From NCBI GenBank assembly GCA_905618885.1, contig CAJQTC010000005.1, positions 1-64,000 on the forward strand: a stretch of DNA of 64,000 nucleotides, given 5' to 3'. Under the pieces are notes generated by a model that was not told the origin of the DNA, ran no database searches, and was given only the letters and a program-made list of their open reading frames with translations. The stretch is from an uncultured Pelagibacteraceae bacterium. GTDB taxonomy: Bacteria; Pseudomonadota; Alphaproteobacteria; Pelagibacterales; Pelagibacteraceae. A program made the position numbers and the translations under genes. This document shows, piece by piece, positions 9,325 to 20,953 of the stretch. Positions within the stretch are counted from its first letter, which is position 1, and the number at the start of each line of letters is the position of its first letter.

Positions 9325-11412
9325 ATGATTTATAAAAACTTTACAAATTTTTTAAAAAATCGAGCTATTGAATTAATGGGACTAATTCTTATTTTTATAG
9401 CTCTTTTGTTGGCTATATCCTTCTTTTCATACTCTCCAAACGACACTACTCTTTTGTACGAAACAAATGACATTAAGGTTAATAACTTACTGGGTATTTA
9501 CGGAGGCATAACTGCAGATTTTCTTCTGCAAAGTTTTGGTTTAATTTCATTCCTAATCTTAACAACTATAATATCATGGGGCATAAGCCTGATAATAAAA
9601 AAAGAAATTAAAAAGATAAAATTTAAAATTTTCTATTTATTTTTATATATTTTTTTTGGATGCATCTTACTTTACACAACTTATAATAATTCATTTTGGC
9701 TAATTGATAATGGAAATTCAGGTTTTGTTGGGCAAATTTTGTATATCAAAATTACAAATATTTTACCTTTTATTGAACATGAATACACAACTTTTGTTCT
9801 TATAGTTTTAAGTCTAGTTTTTTTTATATTGTCCTCTAATGTTAACTTTGAATATGTTTTATTTGGCTTCAAGAAAATTTTTAGAAAAAACAAAAATATA
9901 GATGATCAATTAGAAATGAATGAGCTTCAACCAGAGGAATTAATTGATTATAATTTAATCAGAGAGAAAACTCAGCAAACTTTTACTTTTGAAAAAACAC
10001 CCAATATAAATGAACATCCTGTCAAACATGATGGTTTTAAAAATTATAAACTTCCCTCTTTAAATTTATTAGAGAGAAATCCATCTAAAATTAACCTATC
10101 AGATCTATCTAAAAATAGGCCTGAAGGATTGTTTATAGAAAAAATACTATTAGATTTTGGTATCGATGGAAAAATTAAAAAAATTAATAATGGACCTGTT
10201 GTCAGTTTATATGAATTTGAACCTGCGCCCGGAGTCAAGGTTTCAAAAATTATCAATTTATCTGATGATCTAGCTCGAAATACTAGCTCTACATCTGCGC
10301 GCGTTTCAATAATACCAGGAAAAAACACTGTTGGTATAGAAATTCCAAATGATTCTCGAGAAAGTGTTTACTTAAAGGAAATAGTTGAGAATGAAAAATT
10401 CCAAAAAAAAGATATTAAACTTCCTATAGCAATAGGAAAAAGTATATCGGGTATGCCTATTATTGGAGATTTAACATCTATGCCCCATCTTTTAATAGCT
10501 GGGACAACTGGTTCAGGTAAATCTGTTTGTATCAATACTATTATTGTATCTCTTCTTTATAGATTAAGTCCCGATTTGTGTAAATTTATCTTAATCGATC
10601 CAAAAATGTTAGAGCTTTCAGCTTACGAAGGGATCCCACATTTACTAAGTCCTGTTATTACTGACTCCAAAAAAGCTGCCTCAGCTTTAGGTTGGACAGT
10701 TAGAGAAATGAACAATCGTTATAAGTTAATGAGCAAAGACGGCGTAAGAAACATCGATGGATATAACGCAAAACATAAGCTTAAAATGCCATATATTGTT
10801 GTTGTTGTTGACGAAATGTCTGATCTAATGCTTGTCGCTGGTAAAGAAATAGAAAATTATATTCAAAAACTTTCACAGATGGCGAGAGCTGCAGGTATTC
10901 ATATTATAATGGCCACCCAAAGACCTAGTGTAGATGTTATTACAGGAACAATTAAAGCAAACTTTCCCACACGAATATCTTTTAGGGTTAGTTCTAAAAT
11001 AGACAGTAGGACAATTTTAGGTGAACAAGGGGCAGAACAACTTTTAGGTAATGGAGATATGCTGTTTATGTCTTCAGCAAATAGAATAGTTAGAATTCAT
11101 GGGCCTTATGTTTCTGAAAAAGAGATTGAAAATATTACTAATGTTTTAAGGGCACAAGGTGAACCTGACTATATTGAAGAAATTACAGTCAATGATAAAA
11201 ATAATAATTTAGATTATGCCTCAGATGACGACACTGACGAACTTTATAGTCAAGCTTTGAATATTATAAAAACTGAAGGTAAAGCTTCAACAAGTTTTTT
11301 ACAAAGAAAATTACAAATTGGTTACAATAGAGCAGCAAGAATTGTGGACATGATGGAAGAAAAAGGAATTGTTAGTAAAGCAAATCATGTAGGTAAAAGA
11401 GAGGTTCTGTAA
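9325..11412 (+). CDS. ftsK: DNA translocase FtsK
   Basis: 695 aa; N-terminal TMs, LLIAGTTGSGKSVCINTII Walker A, VVVVDEMSDLM, C-terminal gamma wHTH (SFLQRKLQIGYNRAARIVDMMEEKGIV). Confidence 0.97.
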   Translation: MIYKNFTNFLKNRAIELMGLILIFIALLLAISFFSYSPNDTTLLYETNDIKVNNLLGIYGGITADFLLQSFGLISFLILTTIISWGISLIIKKEIKKIKFKIFYLFLYIFFGCILLYTTYNNSFWLIDNGNSGFVGQILYIKITNILPFIEHEYTTFVLIVLSLVFFILSSNVNFEYVLFGFKKIFRKNKNIDDQLEMNELQPEELIDYNLIREKTQQTFTFEKTPNINEHPVKHDGFKNYKLPSLNLLERNPSKINLSDLSKNRPEGLFIEKILLDFGIDGKIKKINNGPVVSLYEFEPAPGVKVSKIINLSDDLARNTSSTSARVSIIPGKNTVGIEIPNDSRESVYLKEIVENEKFQKKDIKLPIAIGKSISGMPIIGDLTSMPHLLIAGTTGSGKSVCINTIIVSLLYRLSPDLCKFILIDPKMLELSAYEGIPHLLSPVITDSKKAASALGWTVREMNNRYKLMSKDGVRNIDGYNAKHKLKMPYIVVVVDEMSDLMLVAGKEIENYIQKLSQMARAAGIHIIMATQRPSVDVITGTIKANFPTRISFRVSSKIDSRTILGEQGAEQLLGNGDMLFMSSANRIVRIHGPYVSEKEIENITNVLRAQGEPDYIEEITVNDKNNNLDYASDDDTDELYSQALNIIKTEGKASTSFLQRKLQIGYNRAARIVDMMEEKGIVSKANHVGKREVL

Positions 11413-11415
11413 GTT

Positions 11416-11985
11416 TTGCTTATAAAAACTCTAATAACTTTTATTGTTTTTTTTAATTTTTTTTTAAGCGTACAATCAAGTGAAAAACAATCTATTATTG
11501 ATCGTTTATCAGAAATTAAAAATTTTTCTTTTCATTTTGAACAAATTACTAAAAAAAAAGTTGAAACTGGTAAATGTTTACTGGAGTTTGATAAAAAACT
11601 TAAATGTAAATACAATGACGAGTTTGAAAAAGAAATTATAATCAATGATAAATCATTAGTAATTTTACAAAAAAGATATGATAAAATTTATCGTTATCCA
11701 ATCTCAAAATCTCCATTTTTAAATATTTTAAGTAAAGATAAATTAGTTAACTTAATTCAAAATTCAGATCTCATATTAAATGAAAATATTGAATTAGTTT
11801 ATTTAGATCAAAACCAAAGAACAATTACAGTTTTTTTTGAAAAAAGAAATTATGAACTCAAGGGTTGGTTAATGAAGGATGAGTTTCAAAATGAAATCAA
11901 TTTTTCATTAAAAATTGATAATATTAATAGTGAAATAGATAAAAATTATTTCAAGATCCCTTTGATAACTAGGGAACAAAATTAA
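11416..11985 (+). CDS. lolA: Outer-membrane lipoprotein carrier protein LolA-like
   Basis: 189 aa, TTG start; signal peptide; LSEIKNFSFHFEQITKKK... directly after ftsK as in many alphaproteobacteria. Confidence 0.8.
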   Translation: MLIKTLITFIVFFNFFLSVQSSEKQSIIDRLSEIKNFSFHFEQITKKKVETGKCLLEFDKKLKCKYNDEFEKEIIINDKSLVILQKRYDKIYRYPISKSPFLNILSKDKLVNLIQNSDLILNENIELVYLDQNQRTITVFFEKRNYELKGWLMKDEFQNEINFSLKIDNINSEIDKNYFKIPLITREQN

Positions 11986-12475
11986 TTGTTTCCTCTTTAA
12001 AAGTTTTAAAACCTTTAGATAAATAATTATCTAATGCATGTTTGTGATCTAAACTGCAGGTATGCACCCATACTCTTTCCACATTATTAGCAAAAGCTTT
12101 GTGAATTATGTGTTCTAACAAAAATGAACCAAATTTTTTACCATGATGCTCCTCTATAATCCCCATTTGTATTAGTTCGATCTCATTTTTTGCTTTATGA
12201 AACTCTTGCTCGTAAAAACCGATTAACTCCTCTTTAAACTTCATAACTCCAGTTTCTAAATTTAGATTATCAACATATTTATGCCATTCTTTGTCAGACC
12301 ACAGTAATCGATCACGCCAGAAATGATCTTTGCCGATTTTTCTATAAAAAAATTTATTTATATTAATATCTTTTTCCTCATTTAGATAAATTTGTATTTG
12401 TTTAGGGTAAGATGGAATTTTACCTAAAAATTGTTTTTTTTTTATTTCTAAAAAAAATCTTTTTACTTTAGTCAT
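11969..12475 (-). CDS. GNAT family N-acetyltransferase
   Basis: 168 aa; IQMGIIEEHHGKKFGSFLLEHIIHKAF acetyl-CoA binding-like motif. Confidence 0.8.
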   Translation of the reverse strand: MTKVKRFFLEIKKKQFLGKIPSYPKQIQIYLNEEKDININKFFYRKIGKDHFWRDRLLWSDKEWHKYVDNLNLETGVMKFKEELIGFYEQEFHKAKNEIELIQMGIIEEHHGKKFGSFLLEHIIHKAFANNVERVWVHTCSLDHKHALDNYLSKGFKTFKEETINFVP

Positions 12476-12481
12476 TTGAAA

Positions 12482-12844
12482 TTAAATAACCATTTTTCCG
12501 ATTTTTTCACCACCAAATATATGATAATGAAGGTGAGGCACTTCTTGTCCCGCATTATGTCCGGTATTACTTAGTAAGCGATAACCACCCTCTTGGTTTG
12601 AAATTTTCAACATTTTAACGATGTGCGTGATTGCCTTATTGAATTCTACTATTTCTTTTTCGGAAGCTTTATCAACGAAATCATCTAGATTAATATATTC
12701 ACCTTTTGGAATAACAAGTACATGTATTTTTTTTTGAGGATTAATGTCATAAAATGATAACACAAATTCATTCTCATAAACTTTCTTACAAGCTATCTCT
12801 CCTCTAAGAATTTTAGCAAATATATTGTTCTTATCGTAACTCAT
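12482..12844 (-). CDS. HIT family histidine triad protein
   Basis: 120 aa; NIFAKILRGEIACKKVYE, GQEVPHLHYHIFGG (HxHxH-type motif). Confidence 0.92.
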   Translation of the reverse strand: MSYDKNNIFAKILRGEIACKKVYENEFVLSFYDINPQKKIHVLVIPKGEYINLDDFVDKASEKEIVEFNKAITHIVKMLKISNQEGGYRLLSNTGHNAGQEVPHLHYHIFGGEKIGKMVI

Positions 12845-13117
12845 CTACTTTTGTCTTTTTTTTAACTCTTCCATTACATCTTCTATTTTAATGCTATTCG
12901 ACTCAAGATAAACCATTAAATGATACATTACATCTGCTGCTTCATGTGTCTTATTTGAATTTTCTTCTACAGCTTCGATTAGTTCTCCTATTTCTTCCTT
13001 TATTTTTGAGACACATAAGTTTTTATCGTTCAATAATTTATTAGTATAAGATTGATCGGGGGAAGAATTTTTTCTCTCTCTAATAGTTTTGATAAGCTGT
13101 TCTAAATTTTCAAACAT
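12845..13117 (-). CDS. hisE: Phosphoribosyl-ATP diphosphatase
   Basis: 90 aa; KIKEEIGELIEAVE, HEAADVMYHLMVYL; adjacent to hisF. Confidence 0.93.
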   Translation of the reverse strand: MFENLEQLIKTIRERKNSSPDQSYTNKLLNDKNLCVSKIKEEIGELIEAVEENSNKTHEAADVMYHLMVYLESNSIKIEDVMEELKKRQK

Positions 13118-13118
13118 T

Positions 13119-13877
13119 TTACAATCTTACAGGTACTTTTTTTGAATTCAAATATTCTTTGGCTTCTTTAATGCTATATTCTCCATAATGAAAAATGGAT
13201 GCAGCTAATACTGCACTGGCTCCACCTAATGTGATACCATCATAAAAATGATCTAAATTTCCAACTCCGCCTGAAGCAATTACTGGTATTTTTACATTGG
13301 TTGTTACCTTTTTTAAAAGATCTATGTCATAACCGCTTTTAGTTCCATCTTTATCCATTGATGTTAGTAGTATTTCTCCAGCACCATAATCCTCTGCTTG
13401 TTTTGCAAAATCAACTGCATTAATACCGGTATTATTTCTTCCTCCATGGGTAAATATTTCCCATTTATTTTCAGAGACTTTTTTTGCATCTACTGCAATT
13501 ACCATACATTGAGTTCCAAATTTTTTTGAAGCTTCTTGAATAAAGTTTATATCATTTACAGCTGCTGTATTAATTGAGACTTTGTCTGCACCTGCTAATA
13601 GTAAGTCTCTTATGTTTTGAATATTTTTTATCCCACCACCAACTGTTAAAGGCACAAAACATTTTTCAGCTGTCCTTTTTACTATTTCAATAATTGTTTC
13701 TCTATTTTCGTGGCTGGCTGTAATATCTAGAAAACAAATTTCATCTGCACCGCTCTGATCGTAAAAAGCAGCTTGTTCTACGGGATCTCCTGCGTCTTTT
13801 AATTCTAAAAAATTAATACCTTTAACAACTCTACCTTTACTAACGTCCAAACAAGGAATAATTCTATTTTTTAACAT
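13119..13877 (-). CDS. hisF: Imidazole glycerol phosphate synthase cyclase subunit
   Basis: 252 aa; [29 protein letters not shown]. Confidence 0.97.
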   Translation of the reverse strand: MLKNRIIPCLDVSKGRVVKGINFLELKDAGDPVEQAAFYDQSGADEICFLDITASHENRETIIEIVKRTAEKCFVPLTVGGGIKNIQNIRDLLLAGADKVSINTAAVNDINFIQEASKKFGTQCMVIAVDAKKVSENKWEIFTHGGRNNTGINAVDFAKQAEDYGAGEILLTSMDKDGTKSGYDIDLLKKVTTNVKIPVIASGGVGNLDHFYDGITLGGASAVLAASIFHYGEYSIKEAKEYLNSKKVPVRL

Positions 13878-14587
13878 TATTTTACTCTACTTAATTCGTC
13901 TAAATTAATTTTATTCTCATAGATTGCCTTTCCAACAATTACACCCTCAATATTTTTATTTGAAATTTTATATACATCTTGTATTGAACCTACGCCACCC
14001 GAAATCACCAATGGAATATTAATTTTGTTTGCCACAAGGTAGCTGTCTTCAAGATTTGGCCCAAGGTGTGTTCCGTCTCTATCTATGTCTGTATAGACAA
14101 TTCTTGATATTCCAAAGTTTTCAACACTTTGTAGGAAATCTAATGCATTTAATGCGGTTTGATCTTTCCAGCCAGAAATAGCTATATATTTTTTTCTCAC
14201 ATCTAAGGCTAAGGCGATTTGGTCTGGAAATCTTTTACAACATAGCTTTAAAAAATTTTTATCTTTTACTGCTGCTGTTCCTAAGATGACTTTATTAACC
14301 CCAATATCAATTAACTTTGAGACACTTGATTCATTTCTTACCCCTCCACCAACTTCTAAATTAAAACTGTATTTATCTATTATATTTTTAATAACATTAA
14401 GATTTACGAGTTGTCCTTCAAGTGCTCCATCTAAATCGATAATATGTAAATTTTTAAATCCTGCATTTTTAAAAATCTCGGCTTGATTTATAGGGTTTTC
14501 ATTGTAAATTTTCTCACTATCAAACTCACCTTTAGTAAGTCTTACGACTTTACCGTTTTTGATATCTATTGCAGGAAATACTTTCAT
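13877..14587 (-). CDS. hisA: ProFAR isomerase
   Basis: 236 aa; [37 protein letters not shown]. Confidence 0.97.
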   Translation of the reverse strand: MKVFPAIDIKNGKVVRLTKGEFDSEKIYNENPINQAEIFKNAGFKNLHIIDLDGALEGQLVNLNVIKNIIDKYSFNLEVGGGVRNESSVSKLIDIGVNKVILGTAAVKDKNFLKLCCKRFPDQIALALDVRKKYIAISGWKDQTALNALDFLQSVENFGISRIVYTDIDRDGTHLGPNLEDSYLVANKINIPLVISGGVGSIQDVYKISNKNIEGVIVGKAIYENKINLDELSRVK

Positions 14588-15222
14588 TAAATTTTTAAAA
14601 AGTTACTTAATATACCAATGCCAGTTCTTTGGCTCTTTTCCGGGTGAAATTGAGCTCCAAAAATATTTCTAAAAGAAACAGCCGCCACTATATTTTTTCC
14701 ATAATCAGTTGTTAATGATATTACACTTTTGTCTTTAGGTGTGAATTCATAACTATGAATAAAATACACATGGTCATTGTTAGTAAGATTTTTAAATACT
14801 GGGGAAGTATTTTTAATTTTTATTTCATTCCATCCCATATGAGGAATTTTTAAATCCTCAGAACTCATTTTTAACTTAACAACCTCTCCTGATATCCAGT
14901 TTAGTCCTTCTGTTTTAGTTTCTTCATGTCCTATAGATGCAAATAATTGCATTCCTGCACAAATACCAAATATTGGTTTTTTTTTATTTAATACACTCTC
15001 GTTTAATTCGTTATGAAGACCATCAATATTATTAATTCCTTCTTTACATGCTTTGAAAGATCCTTGCCCAGGTAAAACTAATTTATCAGATTTTTTGATA
15101 TCAGTCATGTCTGAGCTAATTTTGATTGAATAATTTAGATTACTTTCTGAATTGGCCTTTTCTAATGATTTAGAAATTGATCTTAAGTTACCAACTCCAT
15201 AATCAACGATGGTTAATAACAT
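14587..15222 (-). CDS. hisH: Imidazole glycerol phosphate synthase glutamine amidotransferase subunit
   Basis: 211 aa; IVDYGVGNLRSI, PIFGICAGMQLFA, AQFHPEKSQ. Confidence 0.97.
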   Translation of the reverse strand: MLLTIVDYGVGNLRSISKSLEKANSESNLNYSIKISSDMTDIKKSDKLVLPGQGSFKACKEGINNIDGLHNELNESVLNKKKPIFGICAGMQLFASIGHEETKTEGLNWISGEVVKLKMSSEDLKIPHMGWNEIKIKNTSPVFKNLTNNDHVYFIHSYEFTPKDKSVISLTTDYGKNIVAAVSFRNIFGAQFHPEKSQRTGIGILSNFLKI

Positions 15223-15228
15223 TAATAT

Positions 15229-15819
15229 TTAAAGTTTACCTTTAGTTGATGGTACAGAATTTTTTATTCTTTTATCAATTGTAAACGCATCTCTTAAAGA
15301 TCTTGCTAAGCCCTTATAACAAGACTCAATTTTATGATGACTATTTTCTCCATAAATGTTTTCAATATGCAAAGTGATTCCAGCTGATTGTGAAAAAGCT
15401 TGGAACCATTCTTTAAAAAGTTCTGTGTCCATCTCACCTAATTTTTCTACTTTTAAATCAACTTTCCAAATTAAATAAGGTCTATTAGAAACATCTATTG
15501 CAACACGTGTGAGAGTTTCGTCCATAGGAATTAATGCATGAGCATATCTTTTTATTCCTTTACGACTACCAGCTGCTTTATTGATGGCTTCACCAATAGC
15601 TATTCCAGTGTCTTCGGTTGTGTGGTGTAAATCTATATGGGTGTCACCTTTTGCTTTCACGGTGATGTCTATTAAAGAATGTTTGGAAAGTTGTTCCAGC
15701 ATATGATCTAAGAAACCTATGCCTGTTTTAATTTTATAATCTCCTTTGCCATCAATATTAACTTCAACAGCAATACTTGTTTCTTTGGTCTTTCTGGAAA
15801 TTTTTGCTTTTCTACTCAT
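15229..15819 (-). CDS. hisB: Imidazoleglycerol-phosphate dehydratase
   Basis: 196 aa; [50 protein letters not shown]. Confidence 0.97.
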   Translation of the reverse strand: MSRKAKISRKTKETSIAVEVNIDGKGDYKIKTGIGFLDHMLEQLSKHSLIDITVKAKGDTHIDLHHTTEDTGIAIGEAINKAAGSRKGIKRYAHALIPMDETLTRVAIDVSNRPYLIWKVDLKVEKLGEMDTELFKEWFQAFSQSAGITLHIENIYGENSHHKIESCYKGLARSLRDAFTIDKRIKNSVPSTKGKL

Positions 15820-15924
15820 AAATAAAAGAGAATTTATTCAATTATATATAGAGAAATTTTCATTTTATCAATAAATGGTAGATGTCTATTGAACAATTAA
15901 AATTAGTTGCCACATACAACATAT

Positions 15925-16464
15925 ATGAATACTAGTGAAAAATGGCATGGAACTACTATTGTTCTGCTGAGAAAGAACAACGAGACTGTTGTAGCTGGAG
16001 ATGGCCAGGTTAGCCTTGGCAACACAGTTTTAAAAAGTAATGCTAAAAAAGTTAGAAAAATTAATAAACGAGGCGTCATAGCAGGTTTTGCTGGCTCAAC
16101 TTCTGACGCGTTAACTTTATTTGAAAGACTCGAAGCTAAACTTGAAAAACATGCTGGTAATCTTCCAAGAGCTGCCGTGGAACTGGCAAAAGATTGGAGA
16201 ACAGATAAATATTTAAGAAGGCTCGAGGCCTTGATGGCAGTTGCTGATAAAGAAAATAGTTTTATTATTTCTGGAACAGGTGATGTGTTGGAACCAGAAG
16301 ACAATATTATCGCAATAGGATCAGGTGGCAACTATGCTTTAGCTGCGGCTAAAGTATTAATCAAAAATGATCTTTCGGCAGAAGAAGTTGCTCGGCAAGC
16401 TATAAAAATTGCTTCAGAAATTTGTGTTTTTACAAATAGTAATATTACAATAGAAAAAGTTTGA
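15925..16464 (+). CDS. hslV: ATP-dependent protease peptidase subunit HslV
   Basis: Track ORF starts at TTG 15907; ATG at 15925 ([18 protein letters not shown]) preferred; [25 protein letters not shown]. Confidence 0.96.
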   Translation: MNTSEKWHGTTIVLLRKNNETVVAGDGQVSLGNTVLKSNAKKVRKINKRGVIAGFAGSTSDALTLFERLEAKLEKHAGNLPRAAVELAKDWRTDKYLRRLEALMAVADKENSFIISGTGDVLEPEDNIIAIGSGGNYALAAAKVLIKNDLSAEEVARQAIKIASEICVFTNSNITIEKV

Positions 16465-17843
16465 ACATGAGAGATACAACTAAAGTTGCAAATCTAAATT
16501 TAGTTAAAGAAACTAAAATGAAAAAAAATTCTATGGTAAGCGCTTTATCTCCTAGAGAAATTGTTTCTGAACTTGATCGATATGTTATTGGGCAAAAAAA
16601 TGCAAAAAAAGCAGTTGCTATTGCACTACGTAACAGATGGAGAAGGCAAGCTCTTGATGAGGAAATGCGTGAAGAAGTTTTGCCAAAAAATATTTTAATG
16701 ATTGGCCCGACGGGAGTTGGTAAAACTGAAATTTCAAGAAGACTATCAAAACTAGCAGAGGCACCTTTTATTAAAGTTGAAGCAACAAGATTTACTGAAG
16801 TTGGGTATGTTGGAAGAGATGTAGAACAAATTATTAGAGATCTAATTGAGATAGCTATAGCTTTAGAAAAAGAAAAAAAGAGAAAAGAAGTTTATGTAAA
16901 AGCTCAATTACTAGCAGAAGAAAAAGTTTTAGACGCTTTAGTAGGAAGTAAAGCAAGCGTAGCTACTAAAGAAAGTTTTCGGAAAAGGCTTAGAACCGGA
17001 GATTTAGATAACAATGAAATAGAGATAGAAGTAAATGAAAGTCCATCAAATATGCAAGGTTTTGAAATACCGGGTATGTCTGGTGCGAATATTGGAATGA
17101 TTAATGTTTCTGAAATACTTGGAAAGTCAATGGGTCAGAAAGCAAAGAAAAAAAAGATGGAAGTAAAAGAATCTCACAATATCTTAATTGCACAAGAATC
17201 GGATAAGCTGATTGAACATGATAAAATTGTAAGTGAAGCTATAAAAGCAACCGAAGATAATGGTATTGTTTTTTTAGATGAAATTGATAAAATTTCTGCT
17301 CGTGGTGATCGTACTGGTGGTGACGTCTCTAGAGAAGGTGTTCAGAGAGATCTGCTGCCATTAATCGAAGGCACAACGGTTAATACTAAACATGGGCCTA
17401 TAAAGACAGACCATATCTTATTTATTGCCTCAGGTGCTTTTCAACTTGCAAAACCATCAGATTTGTTACCAGAACTTCAAGGACGTTTACCTATAAGGGT
17501 AGAATTGAATGCCTTAACAGAGGACGACTATAGAAGGATTTTAAGAGAACCTGATAACAGCTTAATTAAACAATACATCGCTCTGTTAAAAACAGAAAAA
17601 GTCGAATTAGAATTTACAAATGATGGTATTGATTTATTGGCAAAAATGGCCGCAGAAGTTAATGCATCAGTTGAAAATATAGGAGCAAGAAGGCTACATA
17701 CTCTATTAGAAAAAGTTTTAGAAGATATTAGTTTTACAGCTTCAGACCGTTCAGGTGAAAAAGTTATAATCGACAAAAAATTTATTGAAGAAAATTTAGG
17801 TGATCTAACAAAAGATATGGATCTTAGTAAATTTATCTTATAA
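16461..17843 (+). CDS. hslU: ATP-dependent protease ATPase subunit HslU
   Basis: 460 aa; [48 protein letters not shown]; the ATG at 16518 ([14 protein letters not shown]) is an alternative start. Confidence 0.96.
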   Translation: MNMRDTTKVANLNLVKETKMKKNSMVSALSPREIVSELDRYVIGQKNAKKAVAIALRNRWRRQALDEEMREEVLPKNILMIGPTGVGKTEISRRLSKLAEAPFIKVEATRFTEVGYVGRDVEQIIRDLIEIAIALEKEKKRKEVYVKAQLLAEEKVLDALVGSKASVATKESFRKRLRTGDLDNNEIEIEVNESPSNMQGFEIPGMSGANIGMINVSEILGKSMGQKAKKKKMEVKESHNILIAQESDKLIEHDKIVSEAIKATEDNGIVFLDEIDKISARGDRTGGDVSREGVQRDLLPLIEGTTVNTKHGPIKTDHILFIASGAFQLAKPSDLLPELQGRLPIRVELNALTEDDYRRILREPDNSLIKQYIALLKTEKVELEFTNDGIDLLAKMAAEVNASVENIGARRLHTLLEKVLEDISFTASDRSGEKVIIDKKFIEENLGDLTKDMDLSKFIL

Positions 17844-18257
17844 TTTTTTTAATTTAATAATAATAGCACCCTCGCCTCCGTCGTTTAGTTGTGCCGGTTC
17901 AATACTAAATACTTTGTCTGATAAATCTCTTTGAGTTTTAATGTATTGAGGAACAGCAAATTTTAATTTACTCAACTCTTTTGATACATAAGTATTTTGA
18001 TCAGTAGTTGAGTGTAGTCCTTTGCCAGTGATTAACAAAATTTCTTTAAAATTATTTTCTTGGCAATAGATTATTAATTCTCTAATTTTTGTATTTGCTT
18101 CTAGTAATGTGAAGCCATGTAGATCAAAACGATATCTTTTAATTTGATTAAATGATTTTTTATTTTCTAATTCTTTATCGAAAAGATCTTTTGGATTTTT
18201 AAGGTATTCTTCCCAGATTTTTTTTTCTGTATCAGCAATATCACCTTTTTTTTTCAC
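17838..18257 (-). CDS. Smr domain protein
   Basis: 139 aa; [31 protein letters not shown]. Confidence 0.85.
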   Translation of the reverse strand: MKKKGDIADTEKKIWEEYLKNPKDLFDKELENKKSFNQIKRYRFDLHGFTLLEANTKIRELIIYCQENNFKEILLITGKGLHSTTDQNTYVSKELSKLKFAVPQYIKTQRDLSDKVFSIEPAQLNDGGEGAIIIKLKKL

Positions 18258-18856
18258 TTACTAATAATTTCAGCCAGATACCAATTAGGATTTTTACTAG
18301 ATATATTTTTTGAAAATTTCCAATAATCTGTTACTGTTTTAATTTTATCAGGATCACCTTCTATAATAGCTTCATTTTTATCTTTTTTAACTGATATAAT
18401 TTCACAAACAATTTTAACAGTAGAGAAGAGTTCATCTTTTATTTTCTCAAATTTTTCGATCTGAGACTCTTTAAAACCAATAAAAGTAAGTTCTGACTTA
18501 ATATTTTCTTTATTTCTGTGATCTATTGCTTGTTCAAAATTGCTAAAAATATCTTTCGTCAAAAGTTTCTTAAGTTTTTCTTTTTCACCATTAGCAAAAG
18601 AAGTTAAAATACTTTCATATGCAATTTGAGCTCCCTTTAAGAATAGTTTTTTTTCACTATCTTCTAAGTTTTCTTTAATGAATGATTTACTTTTTACTTC
18701 AGGCTTAAATTGGCTGTAATCTTTTTCATCAAAAACATCCGCAGTTTTACCTTCGTGGCCTGTTTTTTTGCCTAAAATATTTCTTAGACGTAAAATAATA
18801 AACCCAGCAATCATTGCTAGTAAAATTATGTCTATAAAGCCAAAATTGTTACTCAT
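18254..18856 (-). CDS. Tim44/TimA-like domain protein
   Basis: Likely start MSNNFGFIDIILLAMIAGFIILRLRNILGKKTG at 18856 (ORF opens at 18937); Tim44-like C-terminal domain, next to fxsA/secB. Confidence 0.85.
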   Translation of the reverse strand: MSNNFGFIDIILLAMIAGFIILRLRNILGKKTGHEGKTADVFDEKDYSQFKPEVKSKSFIKENLEDSEKKLFLKGAQIAYESILTSFANGEKEKLKKLLTKDIFSNFEQAIDHRNKENIKSELTFIGFKESQIEKFEKIKDELFSTVKIVCEIISVKKDKNEAIIEGDPDKIKTVTDYWKFSKNISSKNPNWYLAEIISK

Positions 18857-18900
18857 TATTTGATAAATATACATTAATAATATAATTTTGTAAGGAGCAA

Positions 18901-19326
18901 ATGAACTCACTTTTAATCTTAATTCTTGGTTTACCAATTTTAGAAATTACACTTATGATTAAAATCGGACAACAAATTGGAGCCTTTAATACAATTTTAA
19001 TAATCTTTTTTACTGCGATTGTTGGAATTTACTACGCAAAAATTGAGGGATTAAATACCATTAAATTAGGTATGGTTAATCTCTACAAAAATAAGATACC
19101 CTTTTATGAAATATTATCTGGAGCATCAATTGCTATAGCCGCTTTTTTACTTATTTTACCAGGTTTTATTTCAGACACGGTTGGCTTCTTTTTCCTTATC
19201 CCTTTCACAAGAAAAATAATAATAAATTTATGGCTTAGAAACAAATATAAAAAATCTCCACAAAATGAAACAAATATTATAGATGCTGAAATAATCGACG
19301 AAAAAAAAGAAAAAGATGAATTATAA
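18901..19326 (+). CDS. fxsA: FxsA family membrane protein
   Basis: 141 aa; LEITLMIKIGQQIGAFNTILIIFFTAIVGIYYAKIEGL. Confidence 0.88.
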   Translation: MNSLLILILGLPILEITLMIKIGQQIGAFNTILIIFFTAIVGIYYAKIEGLNTIKLGMVNLYKNKIPFYEILSGASIAIAAFLLILPGFISDTVGFFFLIPFTRKIIINLWLRNKYKKSPQNETNIIDAEIIDEKKEKDEL

Positions 19327-19735
19327 AATAGTCGCCAAATATATTAAAGATTTAAAATTTGAAATACCAAGTCCTAAAGTTTTTTTTTTATTAGAAAAGA
19401 ATATATCAAACTATAAAGTTAATATTGACATTAAAAGCAACCAATTTAAAGATCATGTGATTGAAGTCGAAACAACACTTTCTCTAAATCCCAACACAAG
19501 TGATTTTGAAAAAATAAATACTAAAATAGTCTTTTCTACTATTATTGAAATCGATGGAGATCTAAATAATAAAAATTCTTTGGAAGAAATTATTTTAATT
19601 AAAGTTCCTAATGAAATTTATCCTGAGATTAGAAACTTATTTGTTTTGTTGTTTGAAAAATCAGGATTTAATAAAATTAAAATTGAAAAAAGTATTGATT
19701 TTAAAGAACTTTATCTAAAGAGAACTATTCAGTAA
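19316..19735 (+). CDS. secB: Protein-export chaperone SecB
   Basis: 139 aa; YIKDLKFEIPSPK, NSLEEIILIKVPNEIYPEIRNLF; conserved position before dnaQ. Confidence 0.87.
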   Translation: MNYKIVAKYIKDLKFEIPSPKVFFLLEKNISNYKVNIDIKSNQFKDHVIEVETTLSLNPNTSDFEKINTKIVFSTIIEIDGDLNNKNSLEEIILIKVPNEIYPEIRNLFVLLFEKSGFNKIKIEKSIDFKELYLKRTIQ

Positions 19736-20400
19736 TAATTTTTTTTAAGTTCTTTTTTTAAAAAATTTTTATGTAATTCAATTTCTTCACTTGTAGGTTC
19801 AACAACTATTTTACAATAATTTTTTTTTATATTAGTCCTGTTTTTTGAATCAGTTTCTAGTTTTTCATCTGAAAAAATGAGTTTGGGTTCTTTTGCATCT
19901 AACAAATTTATATAAACCTCTCTCAAGAGCTCACAATCCAAAAGAGCGTTGTGCTTTGTTCTTCTAGATAAATCTATATTAAATCTTCTGCAAAGCGCGT
20001 CTAGTGAGTTAGATGTCCCTGGAAATTTACCTCTTGCCACATCAAGACTATCAATTATGTTTTCTCTTATAATTTCTTTTTTTTTAACTAGTTTTAGTTG
20101 ATAATTAAGAAAGCCAACATCAAAAGATGCGTTATGTATTATAATTTTTTTGCCCTTTATAAATTCCAAAAATTCATCTGCAACATTGGCAAAAATTTCT
20201 TTGTTTTTTAAAAAATCTGTTGAAAATCCATGAATTTTAAACGCTTCTTCCGGTACAGCTCTTTCGGGATTTAATATTTTATGAAAAATTTTATTTGTAG
20301 GTGTTAGATTGCACGTTTCAATACACGCAATTTCTACCATTCTGTGCTTGTCGTGAACTGACAGCCCAGTTGTTTCTGTGTCTAAAAAAATCTCATTCAT
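19729..20400 (-). CDS. dnaQ: DNA polymerase III epsilon subunit
   Basis: 223 aa; EIFLDTETTGLSVHDKHRMVEIACIE exonuclease I motif, HNASFDVGFLN, KHNALLDCELL. Confidence 0.95.
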   Translation of the reverse strand: MNEIFLDTETTGLSVHDKHRMVEIACIETCNLTPTNKIFHKILNPERAVPEEAFKIHGFSTDFLKNKEIFANVADEFLEFIKGKKIIIHNASFDVGFLNYQLKLVKKKEIIRENIIDSLDVARGKFPGTSNSLDALCRRFNIDLSRRTKHNALLDCELLREVYINLLDAKEPKLIFSDEKLETDSKNRTNIKKNYCKIVVEPTSEEIELHKNFLKKELKKNYY

Positions 20401-20953
20401 AGTTTTTTATAAATCTTTTCACATTTTTTTTTAAAGTTGCCAAAGAATAATTATTAATAATTGTGTAATCAGAAATATTTTTTTTTAGTTTAAAAGAAAG
20501 TTGTCGATTATCTAATAATTTAAATGTTTTTTTATCACCTTTTTTTTTAAGATATCTTTTCAATCTTAGATTTTTATTTGCTCCAACAAAGACTATCTTG
20601 TCAAAATATTTATTTAATTTACTTTCTATCAACAGTGGTATTTCTAGAAATAACATTTTATTTTTTTTTCTTATGAAGTCTGTCATCTCTTTTCGAACAA
20701 AAGGATGAACAATATATTCTAGCTTGGAAAGATTGTTTTTATTTTTTTCTAAAATTTTTTTTATTTGATTTTTAATTTTTTTTTTACTGTCTAATTTAAA
20801 TTTTTTTATTAAAATTTTATTAAATTTTTTTTTTTTATATAAGTTGGAAACAACTTTGTCGGCACTAAATATTGGATATTTTTTCCCAGCCATTAAATTA
20901 GTAACAGTGGTTTTGCCAGAAGCTATTGAGCCTGTGATGCCAAAAATAATCAT
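20393..20953 (-). CDS. coaE: Dephospho-CoA kinase
   Basis: 186 aa; IFGITGSIASGKTTV P-loop, LEIPLLIESKL. Confidence 0.92.
   Translation of the reverse strand: MIIFGITGSIASGKTTVTNLMAGKKYPIFSADKVVSNLYKKKKFNKILIKKFKLDSKKKIKNQIKKILEKNKNNLSKLEYIVHPFVRKEMTDFIRKKNKMLFLEIPLLIESKLNKYFDKIVFVGANKNLRLKRYLKKKGDKKTFKLLDNRQLSFKLKKNISDYTIINNYSLATLKKNVKRFIKNYE

Noticed and set aside
15880-15920. Possible RpoH promoter before hslV (ATTGAAC-N14-GCCACATA)
   Set aside because: Weak match, and the -10 would sit only a few nt from the preferred ATG at 15925; not enough support.
15903-16331. 142-aa minus-strand ORF within hslV, and similar antisense ORFs within hslU, rho, parA, dnaK, maeB and leuS
   Set aside because: Antisense to strongly conserved genes, with no motif support.
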